NCBI RefSeq assembly: GCF_932526225.1
Contig: NC_064037.1
Span: forward strand, 5,413,703-5,477,702
Origin: Nematostella vectensis
Lineage: Eukaryota > Cnidaria > Anthozoa > Actiniaria > Edwardsiidae
Length of the DNA: 64,000 bases
Direction of reading: 5' to 3'
Shown here: positions 23,663 to 35,554 of the stretch, in pieces
Layout: each line of letters opens with the position of its first letter
Numbering within the stretch: the first letter of the stretch is position 1
The notes under the pieces: model-generated
Told to the model about the DNA's origin: nothing
Seen by the model: only the letters and a program-made list of their open reading frames with translations
Database searches by the model: none
Translations under genes and position numbers: made by a program

Positions 23663-26600
23663 ATGTTTTGCCGGCGGTTGGCCGAAAAGTCATCTATCTC
23701 CTCGTTCCTAGCTTATATAGGTAAGCGTATGTGATGATATCGCCTTGTTATCTAGTTTTATTAATTTTAAAGGAACACAAACAGATTTGCCTATATATCA
23801 TGTCTAATGAACCCGAAAGTGCACCCGAAACTAAACAAAGCATGCAATAATAGCTTTGCTCTCTAGTTTCATTAGATTTTGTGGAGTTTTGCACTTTCAA
23901 ATATAAGTAAATACTTACTTACCAATGTGCGAGGTAGGTCACAAATATGAGATATGAATATCCTTATTTAGGAATGTATTTTCCTTTTGGAAGCGATAGT
24001 CCAGCAACAAGAAATGATAGACGATATCTCGAATTATCATTTAAGAATTTAACTTAAGTATACCATTTGGTAAGTGCAATATTACTATGTAATTTAAAAG
24101 GATTTCCTTAATACATTTATGTATAGTCACAATGACTAAAAAAAAAATGTATTTAACCTACTTGTCAGTCAAATTTGACAGACGTTAAGCTCATCAATAA
24201 CCCATTCTCTATGTCATGTGGGAACTGGGGCAGTGCATAAAAACTAGGTTTTGAATTTTTCAGGGGTGGTGGAGTGTCCCAAAATTGGGCGGAGGAGCCA
24301 CAGGGGATAAAAAGAGGGTGTTTATAGTGATAGTGGTTTTGAGGGAGGGGGGGAGAGGTACCTGGGTTTTACATAGAGTAGAGCGAAAATTGTATTGTAC
24401 AATTTATATGTATAATACCATCTCTTATCAAGCAATTCATTTATACATGTAACATATGATGCAAATTTATGTACATGCTGGTTGTATCATTTCTCTCAAA
24501 AGCTTTTCCATTTACAAGACCAGTAGAGGTTTGGGTGTGGCAAAATGAACAAAATATTTTTTGTCTGAAACTGGGAGATTCTATATTAAAAATGGGGATA
24601 CAGGTTATTTACTACCAAAACCTGGAGATGCAAGGCTTTGGGGCTTTCAGGTAAAAGACTTTCTTCCCATTTTAATACTACCCCTGTGTTTTATATGGCA
24701 ATAATGCAAATGATGGAAAAATCATTTTATGGTAGCCTGATGAGTATCAGGCGATTTAATTTGTCAAAAGTTGGTGAGGAAAAATAAAAGTACGCCTGAC
24801 CCAATACTAGACGTGATACCTGCCGCCCTTTTTCAGGTCACTGTCAAAATACGTTGGCTGTCAATTTTTCAATGACTCGTGTGGTGGCGCAATCAAATGC
24901 CCAAATCAAATTATAAACAGTATTTATGTAAAACAAATCTACATTGGTGTCGTATGCAAGGGTAATAATTTTAGTAATGATGAACTCCGGTGAGGGTAAC
25001 TTTATGCTAAATGATTTGAAACGCAAAAGATATTTCACGGCTCAGGAAATTTATGACTTAAGTTTATGACTGCAGATCCACACATCACTTAATTACTACA
25101 GGATATTCTTTGTGCTCTCACAGACAAATTTCTTGAATATTCGGCTACTAATGATATCTGTAGTATTAAGCAGCTTCTATGATATCCATATTTCCAGAGC
25201 CTTTGGTATAACTAGTAGATCTTCGCTTCGAAAAATGATACCAACGAGAAATAAACACACGCAATGGCCGGCCTGGGCAAGACATTTGAACATCTAACCT
25301 GAGTATCAGACAGAATTTTAGTTTTTCCAAAGAAAATGTTATAGAAACAATTTCTCTGATTCTGCTAACGCATGGTCAAAAGCAGTTTTGGAGTCCGCTA
25401 TTACTCTGAGAACAAGCAGTCGACGGGTTAGGGTACTATATATAGTTGAACCAATCAGCACATCCCATTCAAGTGCCCTTTGTTTTTTTGACCAATCAGG
25501 AGCATGCTGGAATCCGGCATGAGAACATATGATTTGAACAGTTCTTGTATCAGGCCCTTGTCTTGTTTCTCGCCGGCACGATGGAAGCATAGGAGGGCCT
25601 AATACTCAGGTTATTTTATGTAAGTTCTATTATTTTATAGGTCCCTGCCTTTTTATTCGCCCACTGAAAATGCATCACACAAAGGCAAGAACCTCTGTCT
25701 ATCCAGGAAGCAACCTTCAGCGTTTTCCTGTACCAGACAATCTAGTAACATGGAAGGAACCATTTCCAAATTATACACCCGTAGACTACACAGCGCCAAG
25801 TGTTCTGAAGAGACCTGTCTGGGCTGATCCAGATACAAGGTAACTAGAGAACAAAAAATTTCATAGTGATCATGTATTGTGTTTCTATTGCAATATTTTA
25901 TTGAATTTTTTTTAATTCTCCAAAAGGGCACTATTTTCCTAAATATAATATATCATATATCAATTTCAGCTCTATAGACATTCCTGTATAAAACTTTTAG
26001 AAATTGCAAAGATCTCATGGAAGTGCAAACGATATAGATTCAATTTGAACATATATCCAAAGCAAAACCCAAAAACTATGTAAAATCAAAAAAAAATTTG
26101 GTGAAGAGATTTTTTGTTAAGTGCTGCTGGAACTTCAAAAATATTCTGTCTTTTACTGTTATGAAAGAGGGAAACAGACCCTTAAAACTTTTAGCATGAT
26201 TCCTTATATTTTTGACTTAACTTACCTCACTCAAACTCTACTGGGAGCGGCTGACCTGCCACACCCCCTCCCCTTCCCAACTTGTCAGTCAAGGCCCTGC
26301 TTTTCCAAGGGTACTAAGTATTTCAATACAACTTGAAATGTTTGATTTTTCAAATTTCCAGGCAGGAAACTGTTGACCCCCCTCTCTTGTTCAATAAACT
26401 GGACAAAGCCTACAATGTCGATAGAACAAGCTACACTGGGATGTATGAGATAAAAAATAATGTTCCTCTGTAAGTATCTGTTGTAGTTTTACTTCCGGTT
26501 AATTAGCATATCTTTCGCACATGCGCACCCGGATTTAGTTCCTCGTGTAGTCCGCCATGTTTTGTATTGTGTTAATAAAATAGGTGAATAAAAAGCCTTC

Positions 26601-29600
26601 AAGTCAACTTATTACATGGTGTCAGAAGCAAACTGAAGGAAAATCACTCTCAAACATACCAGGTCGGTATTTTACGAGAAATCTAGCAAGTTTACACAAG
26701 GAAAATGGCCGAACTCACGGGACTCACTAGCCCTCGTATGGACTGGAATGCAACCGATCTTCAACAAGCGCTAAAAAAAGTTCAAGGCAACCGTCGAATT
26801 GTACTTTTCTGGCCCGCTTAAGTCCAAATCGGAGGAAGAAAAGGTCAGTTATCTGTTGATATGGACGGGAGAAGAAGGAATTGAATTAGTTTCTACGTGG
26901 TCGCTAACCTCAGACGAGAAGAAAAAGCTGTCAACTTACTGGGAGAAGTTTGAAGAATACGTCGCCCCCAAGAGCAATTTTCGCTTAGCACGATTTAAAC
27001 TACGCACTCTGAAGCAAAAGGACGATGAACCAGTGGATTCATTTATAAAGAAAGTAAGATTGCTAGCCAGCGAATGCAGGTATGATAATGTAGACGAACA
27101 CATTATTGACGCTCTAATTTTCGGGTCTCGCCGCCCACGTGTCCAGGCTAAACTCCTCGAGTTAGACAACACTCTAACGCTCGCCAAGGCAATAGACATA
27201 GCCAGGACTGAGGAAGCCACTTCGGCTCAGTTACAAGATATTAGAGGCACAAACACTATACCTGTACACGCAACAACCCACAAAAGCCCTTCTTCACATC
27301 CCAAGACACACTCACGTGAAAATAAACAAATACAAACTTGTGGGAACTGTGGCACTAGCCATAATGTGACACAAAAATCCCTGTGCCCCGCAAACGGAAC
27401 AAAATGCAGCAACTGTGGGAAACCAAACCACTGGGCCAAGGTTTGCCGTTCCACCAAACCCCAAGGTCCCACCCCGAGGGGAAGAGGCAGGCGGGGAAAC
27501 TGGAACAAATCAAAGCAACAGATAAACACCCTCAGCAATGAGAATGCTAGCACTGCACCTGAGCCCCTAGATTCCCCACAGTTATATTTTCACTCTCTGA
27601 CCATTGATAGTATGTCTCGACAGATCACTCAAGCGCTCGTCAACATACAGGTTAACTCGAGTAACGGGACACTACCACTATTATGCAAGATTGACACTGG
27701 TGCTGAAGGAAATGTGATCCCATTAAGCAACTACAAGCACATCTATCCAGAGTCACTCTGCGACATAGACGGCAAGCCCCTCAGCTTAGCCCCATCAGAT
27801 ACAAGGATAACAGCATATGGAGGCCATGAAGTACAACACTACGGTACCTGCAACCTCACTTTACTACATAACGGTCAGTCCAGCCCTCATGAATTTCATG
27901 TTGTAAACACGACAGGACCTACAATCCTAGGACTACCCACATGTACTGCAATGAAGCTTGTAACCCTTAACCACAGTCTAAGCAAAGACCAGGCTGAGCC
28001 AGCCGAAATACGACCAGCTCAAGTACCCAAGGATGACCCTGAGGCAAAGGCAGCTCTACTAAGACAGTATGCTGACTGCTTCGAAGGCATCGGATGCTTC
28101 AGCGGAGAGTTCCATATCACACTTGACCCTACAGTACCCGCTGTGGTTCACCCGCCACGACGAGTCCCTGAAGCACTTCAGGAGCCTCTGCGCAAGGAGT
28201 TGGAATCCCTCGTACAGCAAGGAATCATCACCAAGGTTGATGAACCCACTGACTGGGTCAACTCGCTAGTCTGTTCCACAAAGCGGAATGGCTCCATACG
28301 ACTCTGCCTTGATCCAAAGGACCTCAACTGCGCCATCAAACGTCCACATCATCGTACACCCACTCTTGATGAAGTATTATCAAAGCTAAGTGGATCCGAG
28401 TACTTCTCCATAGTTGACGCCCGCAGCGGTTATTGGAACATAAAGCTTGACCAGGAAAGCTCACTCTATACAACATTCAACTCTCCCCATGGAAGATTCA
28501 GATTCCTACGACTACCCTTTGGTCTGATTTGTGCTCAGGACATCTTCCAAAAGAAGGTCGATGAAACCTTTGGTGACTTACCTGGGGTGACAGGCATCAC
28601 CGACGACATAGTTGTTTACGGACGCAACCGTAAGGAGCATGACAATAACCTGAAAGCAGTAATGGAGCGTGCCCGTGAAACTGGTCTGAAATTCAATGCT
28701 GACAAATGCAAAATTGCCAGCAAGGAACTTGTCTTCTTCGGACACACCCTAAGTGCGGATGGTCTGAAACTTGACCCTACTAAGGTTGAAGCCATCAACA
28801 ACATGGATCCTTCAACGAGCCTCACAGATCTCCAAGTCTTCCTAGGTATGACGCAATACCTTAGCCGTTTCATACCCAACCTCGCTTCAACAGCAGCGGT
28901 CCTCTGGGACTTGACAAGGAAAAGTAGTCAATTCCAGTGGTGCCCAGAACACCAGAAAGCTGTAGATGACATCAAGAAACTCATCACATCGCCAGCCTCG
29001 CTGCAGTATTTCGACAGCACCAAGCCTGTCGTAATCCAGGTGGATGCATCTCAACGTGGCCTCGGCGCGACACTCATCCAAGATAAAGGCCCTGTGGAGT
29101 ACAGAAGTAAGCTACTCACTGAAACCGAGAGGAGGTACTCCAACATAGAAAGGGAAATGCTTGCAGTCGTCCATGGTCTCGAGAAATTCCACTACTACGC
29201 TTATGGACGCCACGTCCAGGTCCACACGGACCACAAGCCACTGGAGGCAATATTCAAAAAGCATCTGGCCAGCGCGCCACCCCGCATTGCCAGGATGATG
29301 CTGCGGATACAGAAATACGACATCGACATTCGATATGTCCCAGGGAAGGACATACCCCTGGCCGACGCCCTCTCACGACTTAACCCAAGTCCCGGTGACA
29401 CTATCGCTGGACTTGATGTCTCTATACATGAGCTACACTTGCACCTCAATGCTAGCCCTACTAGGATAACGCAGATCCAAGAGGAGACGAGGAAGGACAC
29501 AACACTTCACTCACTTCGTGCCGTCATCGCCCAAGGTTGGCCAAACAAAAGAGCTGAATGCCCTGAGTTACTACACCCATACTGGAACTATCGTGACGAA

Positions 29601-32600
29601 CTTACTGTCGCCGATGGATTGGTCCTGAAGGGTACCCGAATTGTAATTCCAAAGACCCTGCAACCAGATGTTCTACAGCAGCTACACTATGCACACCAGG
29701 GTGCGGAAAAATGCAAGCTCAGAGCCAAGGGATCAGTCTTTTGGGCGAACATCAATGCCGACATCGACAACATGGTCAAGAGTTGTGCTCCCTGTCAGCA
29801 TAATCAGTCCATGAACACTAAAGAACCGCTAATGCCTCATGATGTTCCACCAAGGCCCTGGCACACCCTAGCATCTGACTTGTTCTCCTGGAACGGTTCA
29901 CCATACTTACTACTCTCTGATTACTACAGTAAGTTCCCAATTGTGCGCAAGCTAACTAACATCCAATCATCTACTGTCATCGCTCACCTCAAAGGAATAT
30001 TTGAGGAGCATGGCATACCAGACAAACTTGTCACAGGACATGACACCCAGTTTACGTCTGCTCTATTCAAGGTTTTTAGCAGCACCTATGGATTTATTCA
30101 TACAACTACAAGCCCATACTACAAGGAGGCTAATGGCTTCATAGAGAGAAATGTGCAAACTGTCAAGGATCTCCTTCAAAAGTGCAAGGAATCAGGGCAA
30201 GACCCACATCTAGCCATGCTGTGCCTGAGAACAACCCCTTTGGGTCACACCCTGCCATCACCAGCAGAGTTGCTAAATTCCAGAATATATCAGTCTAACC
30301 TGCCAGCTACTTCCAGGCATGCACTACTGAACAAACCTGACTATGATGCCAATGTCAAGCTGCAAGCCAGACAAGACCGACAGAAATCATATTACGACAG
30401 GACTTCCAAGTGTCTACAGCCTGTCTACCCTCAGGACGCTGTCAGAGTCTTCAACCCCCTCAACTCCAAATGGGAGCCAGGAATAGTTCGAGCCGCTGCG
30501 CCAACCCCACGCTCGCACATTGTGGACATGGCCAATGGCAGTACTCTCACCAGAAACCGCAGACACATTCGTCCCACAGGTGAAAAACTAAGCTTGAATA
30601 ATACCTCAGCTACTGATGACTACGAGCCTGTAGCAGAACCAGCACCTAACGGCAACCAACCCCCAACAGAGCCAAGGACGTCTACACCTGGTACCCCTGC
30701 GAAGTCCACACCTACCCAAAGTGGTCCACCATTACGCAGATCAACACGGACAGTGAAGCCCCCAGACAGACTGAACTTGTAGCATTTGCTACACAAACAT
30801 TAGATATTGAGCTATGTTATTATTAGTACTGCAAAGTTCTTTGTTTTTTTTTTTACACCCCTAATTGGACACTACCAGTCACATTTGTACTCATGTAATT
30901 TTTCAGCTTTTCAGCTTAGAGAAGGGGATGTTGTAGTTTTACTTCCGGTTAATTAGCATATCTTTCGCACATGCGCACCCGGATTTAGTTCCTCGTGTAG
31001 TCCGCCATGTTTTGTATTGTGTTAATAAAATAGGTGAATAAAAAGCCTTCAAGTCAACTTATTACAGTATCTACCACAGTTCATTTAATGATTGCATGGT
31101 TCTGTTTAATTGAAATTATCTCAAAGCATCATTATTTGAGAACCCACCTGACAATGTTTTCTATCTATTCATCATGCAATGCATTGAAACAACTTTTTAT
31201 AATTTTCTATAACTTTGTGATTATACAGAAATCCATTTGGTAGGACTGGCCTGGAAGGGCGTGGCTTACTAGGTCGTTGGGGGCCAAATCATGCTGCAGA
31301 CCCTGTTGTCACAAGGTACTGTTATGCCTAAGAAGCAAAAATAAACACGTACTCATTTCTTCCTAAACATTTCAATCCAAAATAAAAACTGATCATGCAA
31401 ATCACTGATTATCTTCAAAGAAAGGCAAGAGAGAGAGAGAGAGAGAAATTAGAGAAAATGGATCTTTATTTTATTTTTTTGTAGTTGTTACATCAATGAA
31501 AACAAAATTAATGTTTACCATTAAAGCCCAGTCCAAACCATTGTTTATAGATGGAAGAGAGACAATAAAGGAAACAAGGTTTTACAAGGAGGAAAACCAG
31601 TTCTAGAATTTGTAGCAATCAAGAGAAAAGACACAGGAGAGTGGGCCATTCCTGGGGTAAGAACACATTCTATTTCCTACACTCCCTCAAAACATCCTAC
31701 ATACAAGAGCCAAGTCACCTATTGCAGAGACTTCCATTTCAGGCTAGTTCTACATCTACACCTTGCCTCTGAGGTGCTTACACAGGGGGGTGCGCAGAGT
31801 GCACTCACCCCCCTTCGTGGCCAAACAGTTGGTTATTTGTTATAAAGGAATTTTCAAATACTAGGCTTTTTCCATAAGATACCTATGACTGCGCACCCCC
31901 CCCTCAGTCAATCCTGGGTACGCGCCTGCCTCTATTATACTTGGTGGCCAGGAATGCCCCCTTAGGTGGTGGGCTAGGGACCTCAACATTTTTTGGGCCA
32001 GTAGTATAAAAACATGCAATAGATATAGAAAAAGAAAATGAGAAAAGAGCAAAAAAAGTCAATAGAAGCTGCAAAGGCTATTCTCAAGCTGCAATCACCT
32101 TGGCTTGGCTTACACATCTAATAAATGGGGAGAAAAAGGTGTCATGAGGGTGGGGGTTGCCTACTCCCACTCTCCCCCCCCCCCCCCCCCCCCCACCCTC
32201 CCAGCCTAGCTTCTTTGGATTTCAATTTGAGCCACACTTCAAGGCCAGCTCCACCACCCCTGGCCTCAATTAAACCCTTTAAACCCCCCATGTCATTGGA
32301 TTCTAACATGAAAGGCTAGGGTTGATCAAGTATCAAGTATCAAGTAATATTGAAGTTGCATAGATGGGAAATCCTACACAGCAAAACATAAACAATTTCA
32401 GTAAAGCTTGTTTCCCTATGCTGACTGCCTCAGGGACAGTGGAGTGGTCCCAGACATTGTGGGCAGAATTGGCTGCTAAAAATGAATACAGACAGTAAAA
32501 AAACATATGACGTCTTTTACTAAGCAATCAATTTATACATGTAATACTGGATACATATTTAGGTACATGTAAAAAAATGACATCTGCTTACAAAGGAGGG

Positions 32601-33584
32601 GGGCAAGCATCCCCCTATCCCTCCTTTTTTATACCCTTGACTTGATACCCTCTAATCGGCCATGTTGTATGTGCACCTTCCAACATAAAGGGTAATGAGC
32701 TTATTTATTTGTTTATTTGTGTTTTTGAAGGGAATGGTTGACCCTGGTGACACAGTCAGTATAACATTGAAGAAAGAGTTTGGTGAGGAAGCTATGAACA
32801 GTATGGAGGTCTCTCAAGAAGAAAAGGATAAACTTCATGCACAGCTGACGGAGTGCTTCAAAACAGGGCATAATGTGAGTAGTAAAGCTGACTAATGCTG
32901 ACTTTTGAGGCGCGCATGTGGATAAAGGTTTTTATCATTTTGTTAAGATAAATGATTACAGAATGATGTCATAAAAGTATACACTCGCGTTACCGTATAT
33001 GGTTCCATGCTTTTTCTTGTTATAAGGGAAGACCAACTCAAAATAAAGCATGAGAGTTTATAAGTTAAGAAGAAAAAAAACTGCAATGCGAATGGTATGG
33101 CAGTGCCATAGCAGGCCTTGAAATATTGGGGGGGGGGGGGGGTACAATACAAAAACATTAAGAAAATAATGGGGCCAAAGCCAAGTCGCTACTTGCCATT
33201 TCCTTATAATTTGTGAAAAAAAAATTGGGAGGGGAGGGGCAGGTTCCCCCAGTGCCCCACCCCTTGCTATGGCCCTGCATTAAAAATCAACACCACTGAC
33301 TAAAGATATCCTGCCATTCCCTAATTATGTTATATTTTTCTCATTTTTCATAGATTTACAGTGGGTATGTTGATGATCCCCGCAACACCGACAACGCATG
33401 GATGGAGACGCATGCTGTTAATTACCACGACGAAAGCGGAAACACTTTCAAACAGTTTCGACTTCAAGCAGGCGATGATGCGGGCGCAGTGGCCTGGACC
33501 CCAATATCACATGATCTTAACCTATATGCCAGTCATGCAGACATTGTGCGTCAGGTTGCGGAGTACCACCATGCATTTTTCTGA
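23663..33584 (+). CDS. NUDT9: ADP-ribose pyrophosphatase NUDT9, 7 exons
   Basis: Exons 23663-23720, 25641-25839, 26362-26469, 31229-31315, 31551-31656, 32731-32874 and 33354-33584 give 310 residues (human about 350). NUDT9 hydrolyses ADP-ribose to AMP and ribose-5-phosphate, mainly in mitochondria. Strong blocks include [59 protein letters not shown] and NLYASH. The Nudix box begins at Gly187: Glu202, Glu205 and Glu206 are kept, but the usual box Glu is Asp193 and the usual Arg is Lys201. Exon 1 is an inference: its Arg-rich, acid-poor start (MFCRRLAEK) suits a mitochondrial presequence, and its phase fits exon 2. Intron 3 contains a full LTR retrotransposon in the sense orientation. The protein ends with the enzyme domain and lacks any channel part, so it is not TRPM2. 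Confidence 0.92.
25296..25612. mobile_element. MITE with AACCTGAGTATYAG ends in NUDT9 intron 1
   Basis: Inverted ends AACCTGAGTATCAG and CTAATACTCAGGTT bound 317 bp. Fragments resembling one end occur near 24733 and 2272. A minus-strand frame inside (25339-25590) has no recognised domain. Confidence 0.6.
26479..26616 (+). repeat. 5' LTR
   Basis: 138 bp, TG...CA, identical to the 3' LTR. It contains two AATAAA-like signals near its end (GTTAATAAAATAGGTGAATA). Confidence 0.95.
26617..26630 (+). other. Putative primer binding site
   Basis: TGGTGTCAGAAGC directly follows the 5' LTR, the position used for tRNA priming of minus-strand synthesis. The matching tRNA was not determined. Confidence 0.6.
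26705..30782 (+). pseudogene. Gag-pol polyprotein of the LTR element, frame break near the start
   Basis: An ATG at 26705 opens a frame that ends after 39 codons. The main frame, offset by one nucleotide, is then open to 30782 (about 1327 codons from 26799). The switch falls at a run of seven A (26773-26779). Landmarks in the long frame are the CCHC knuckle [14 protein letters not shown] (203-216), protease DTGA (299-302), reverse transcriptase with ITDD (about 598-602), RNase H with VDAS and HTDHKPL, an H/C-type integrase zinc region and the integrase core. In the core the first Asp (SDLF) and the final Glu (FIER) are present, but the usual central Asp position reads Gly (VTGHDTQF). The A-run may be a true indel, a slippery site or a sequencing error, so pseudogene status is tentative. 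Confidence 0.85.
30918..30928 (+). other. Polypurine tract
   Basis: AGAGAAGGGGA directly precedes the 3' LTR, the expected primer for plus-strand synthesis. Confidence 0.7.
30929..31066 (+). repeat. 3' LTR
   Basis: 138 bp, identical by eye to the 5' LTR. It is followed by the GTATC target duplication. Confidence 0.95.
31781..31929. mobile_element. Short MITE of the CAGGCGCGTACC family (NUDT9 intron 5)
   Basis: GGGGGGTGCGCAGAGT...TATGACTGCGCACCCCCC and the right end GGGTACGCGCCTG match the copies at 48691-48785 and 49761-49924. Non-coding. Confidence 0.65.
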
Positions 33585-33760
33585 CTGCTTGCTGTAGCCA
33601 AAACTCACCCAATCTCAACAGAAAAGCTTGATCACTCTAGTGAAACTCTTGTTTTTTTGTCAACCTTATCAATTTCGATCCCACATACTTTGAACAAGAA
33701 TGAATGAAGTAACAAAGGCTCATATATAGTCTAGGAACTTCTTATCAGTCCCTGGTTCAC

Positions 33761-33930
33761 TAGACTACCTGTAGGCTTTGATAGTTTTTCCAGCACAAAA
33801 AACCCAAAAACACGGAGTTTGCATAACCCGGCCGCCATCTTGGATAATGCGCTTGGCAGGCAGGTTATGCGAACTCTGTGTTTTCCGGGTTTTCGTGCCC
33901 GAAAAACTATCAAAGCCTACAGGTAGGCTA
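33761..33930. mobile_element. 170-bp foldback MITE with 9-bp target duplication
   Basis: Terminal arms start TAGACTACCTGTAGGCTTTG and end as the complement with one mismatch in about 30. The direct repeat CTGGTTCAC flanks it exactly (33752-33760, 33931-33939). The two arms meet around 33848. Confidence 0.85.
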
Positions 33931-34953
33931 CTGGTTCACATTTACAAAATGATAATGTATTCATTTTTTCATGCTAGCTCAAGATACACGAATGCACGCC
34001 TCAGGGCTGCAGAAGGGGGTTGGGCACTAGGGAGAATGTGACTCCCCCCCCTCCCCCTCCAATATTTTAAATAAATTATAAGGAAATAGGGGTAGTAGGG
34101 ACATGGCTAATTTCTCCAATATTTTCTTATAGTTTTGTATGTTGCCCCCTCCAATATTTTGAGGTCTGCTCGAGCTGAAAATGAATGCACACTAATTGTA
34201 TATTTCCACTGGCAGATGAAAATATCAATAAGTCACATGACTCTTTTTTATCTTTGGTTGAAGCACAAGTATGTTTAAGTGAGATATACATTTTTTTTTT
34301 CATATTGCCGCACAAAGGTTAGATTTGTGTTCGATATTAGAATGAGACAATATAACATAGTCAAACTTAAATTTTCGTGATTTGTAAAATGTTCACAGCA
34401 CTTGGTATAGTCCTCAAGAAGTATGCAAAATAAAACAAGAATTGTGTTATATTGTACAGAACAAATGTAAGTGTTAATGTCACAACACTATTCAGGGGGT
34501 GGATGAGAAGTTGATATGACAAGTTGACTCGGAGTCATAGCTTATTTCTTTTGTTTTATTTTACCTTTGAACACTCCCACAGGTTGATCTGCTCCCTCCC
34601 TCTTTCTCTCTATATTTTCCTTTCCTTTACGGGGTGGATTGACAATTTGCTAGATAAAGGCTAATTTTCTTGATGGCTAATTTTCTTGCATCATTTGCAC
34701 TGTTCTCTGTTGTTACAAAACTAGTATGCTATATTTGATTAATCTCTTCAAGGATTATAATTGAGGGTTTTCTGGAAGGGGGAGGATAGGTTAGTGGTTC
34801 ATGGCAGCCTACCCCAAAGATCTTAGTTTCCACACAACCATGTCTGAGAGAAGAGCTTAACCTTGCCTACCCTATTTCACATGCTGCGGTATTCAACCAT
34901 GCAGGTTTGGTGTACTATGGGTACAAACCCCAAAAGATGACTATTCCAAATTC

Positions 34954-35244
34954 CAGGCCCGTAGCCAGAGGGGGTTCAGGGGATTCGTTCGCTTAGAGCA
35001 AACAAAAATGTATAACGTTTGGCTGGAGATATACTCTGCACATAAATATGTCTTTCAAGTGGCTATATAAATGTTTGTATAATAATTATCTTATTATCGC
35101 TATATGTTAAAAAGCACGGTATTAATAACAAATACAAGATTGATTACCTAATATAATAAGGCGAGGGGAGTGGTATACCGGAAATTTGGTCCACTGAAAT
35201 GGAAAAACGAACCACCCTGCTCAAAATCCTGGTTACGGGCCTGA
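34954..35244. mobile_element. MITE of the CAGGCCCGTA family
   Basis: CAGGCCCGTAGCCAGAG on the left and CTGGTTACGGGCCTGA on the right form an inverted repeat, related to the 41080-41346 copy. Confidence 0.6.
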
Positions 35245-35554
35245 ACTCTTTGTTGATTTACATGTCTTTAAGGGTAACTCTTACCAATTTTAGTAGTTTA
35301 TTTAGTAGAGTGACCACTTTTAGTATTGAACTTTTAGAGTGTACAAAAAAAAAGTCCAAAATGTAATGTAGAAAAGCTTTTATGCCTTTGCCTAATTTCT
35401 CTCACTGCAAGTATAATAAAGCTTCTGCTAACATGAGCATTTTTCTCTCCAGAATTCAGTTTTCTGTTATATGCACAACAGTCAATTAGAACAATGAGAC
35501 AAGACCTGGGAAAATTTGATTGTTTCATGAGGTGCTGAGGACTATATTCATTAT

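Larger units (their letters stand above)
26479..31066 (+). mobile_element. Complete Ty3/gypsy LTR retrotransposon in NUDT9 intron 3
   Basis: Two 138-bp LTRs (26479-26616 and 30929-31066) are identical by eye. They begin TG and end CA, with the 5-bp target duplication GTATC at 26474-26478 and 31067-31071. A primer-binding-like TGGTGTCAGAAGC follows the 5' LTR, and a purine tract AGAGAAGGGGA precedes the 3' LTR. The interior has one long gag-pol frame and no envelope. Domain order is gag, CCHC knuckle, protease, reverse transcriptase, RNase H, integrase. It has the same orientation as the host gene and starts 9 nt after the donor of exon 3. Confidence 0.95.

Noticed and set aside
25339-25590. 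83-codon minus-strand frame in NUDT9 intron 1
   Set aside because: Lies wholly within a TIR element and shows no transposase or other domain.
26799-30782. Possible endogenous retrovirus with envelope
   Set aside because: The frame ends about 150 nt before the 3' LTR and no envelope-like signal or membrane anchor is present. It is a Ty3/gypsy retrotransposon.
25641-33584. C-terminal NUDT9-like domain of a TRPM2 channel
   Set aside because: The first exon starts a short leader, no channel exons precede it, and the Nudix box and flanks match free NUDT9 better than the channel domain.
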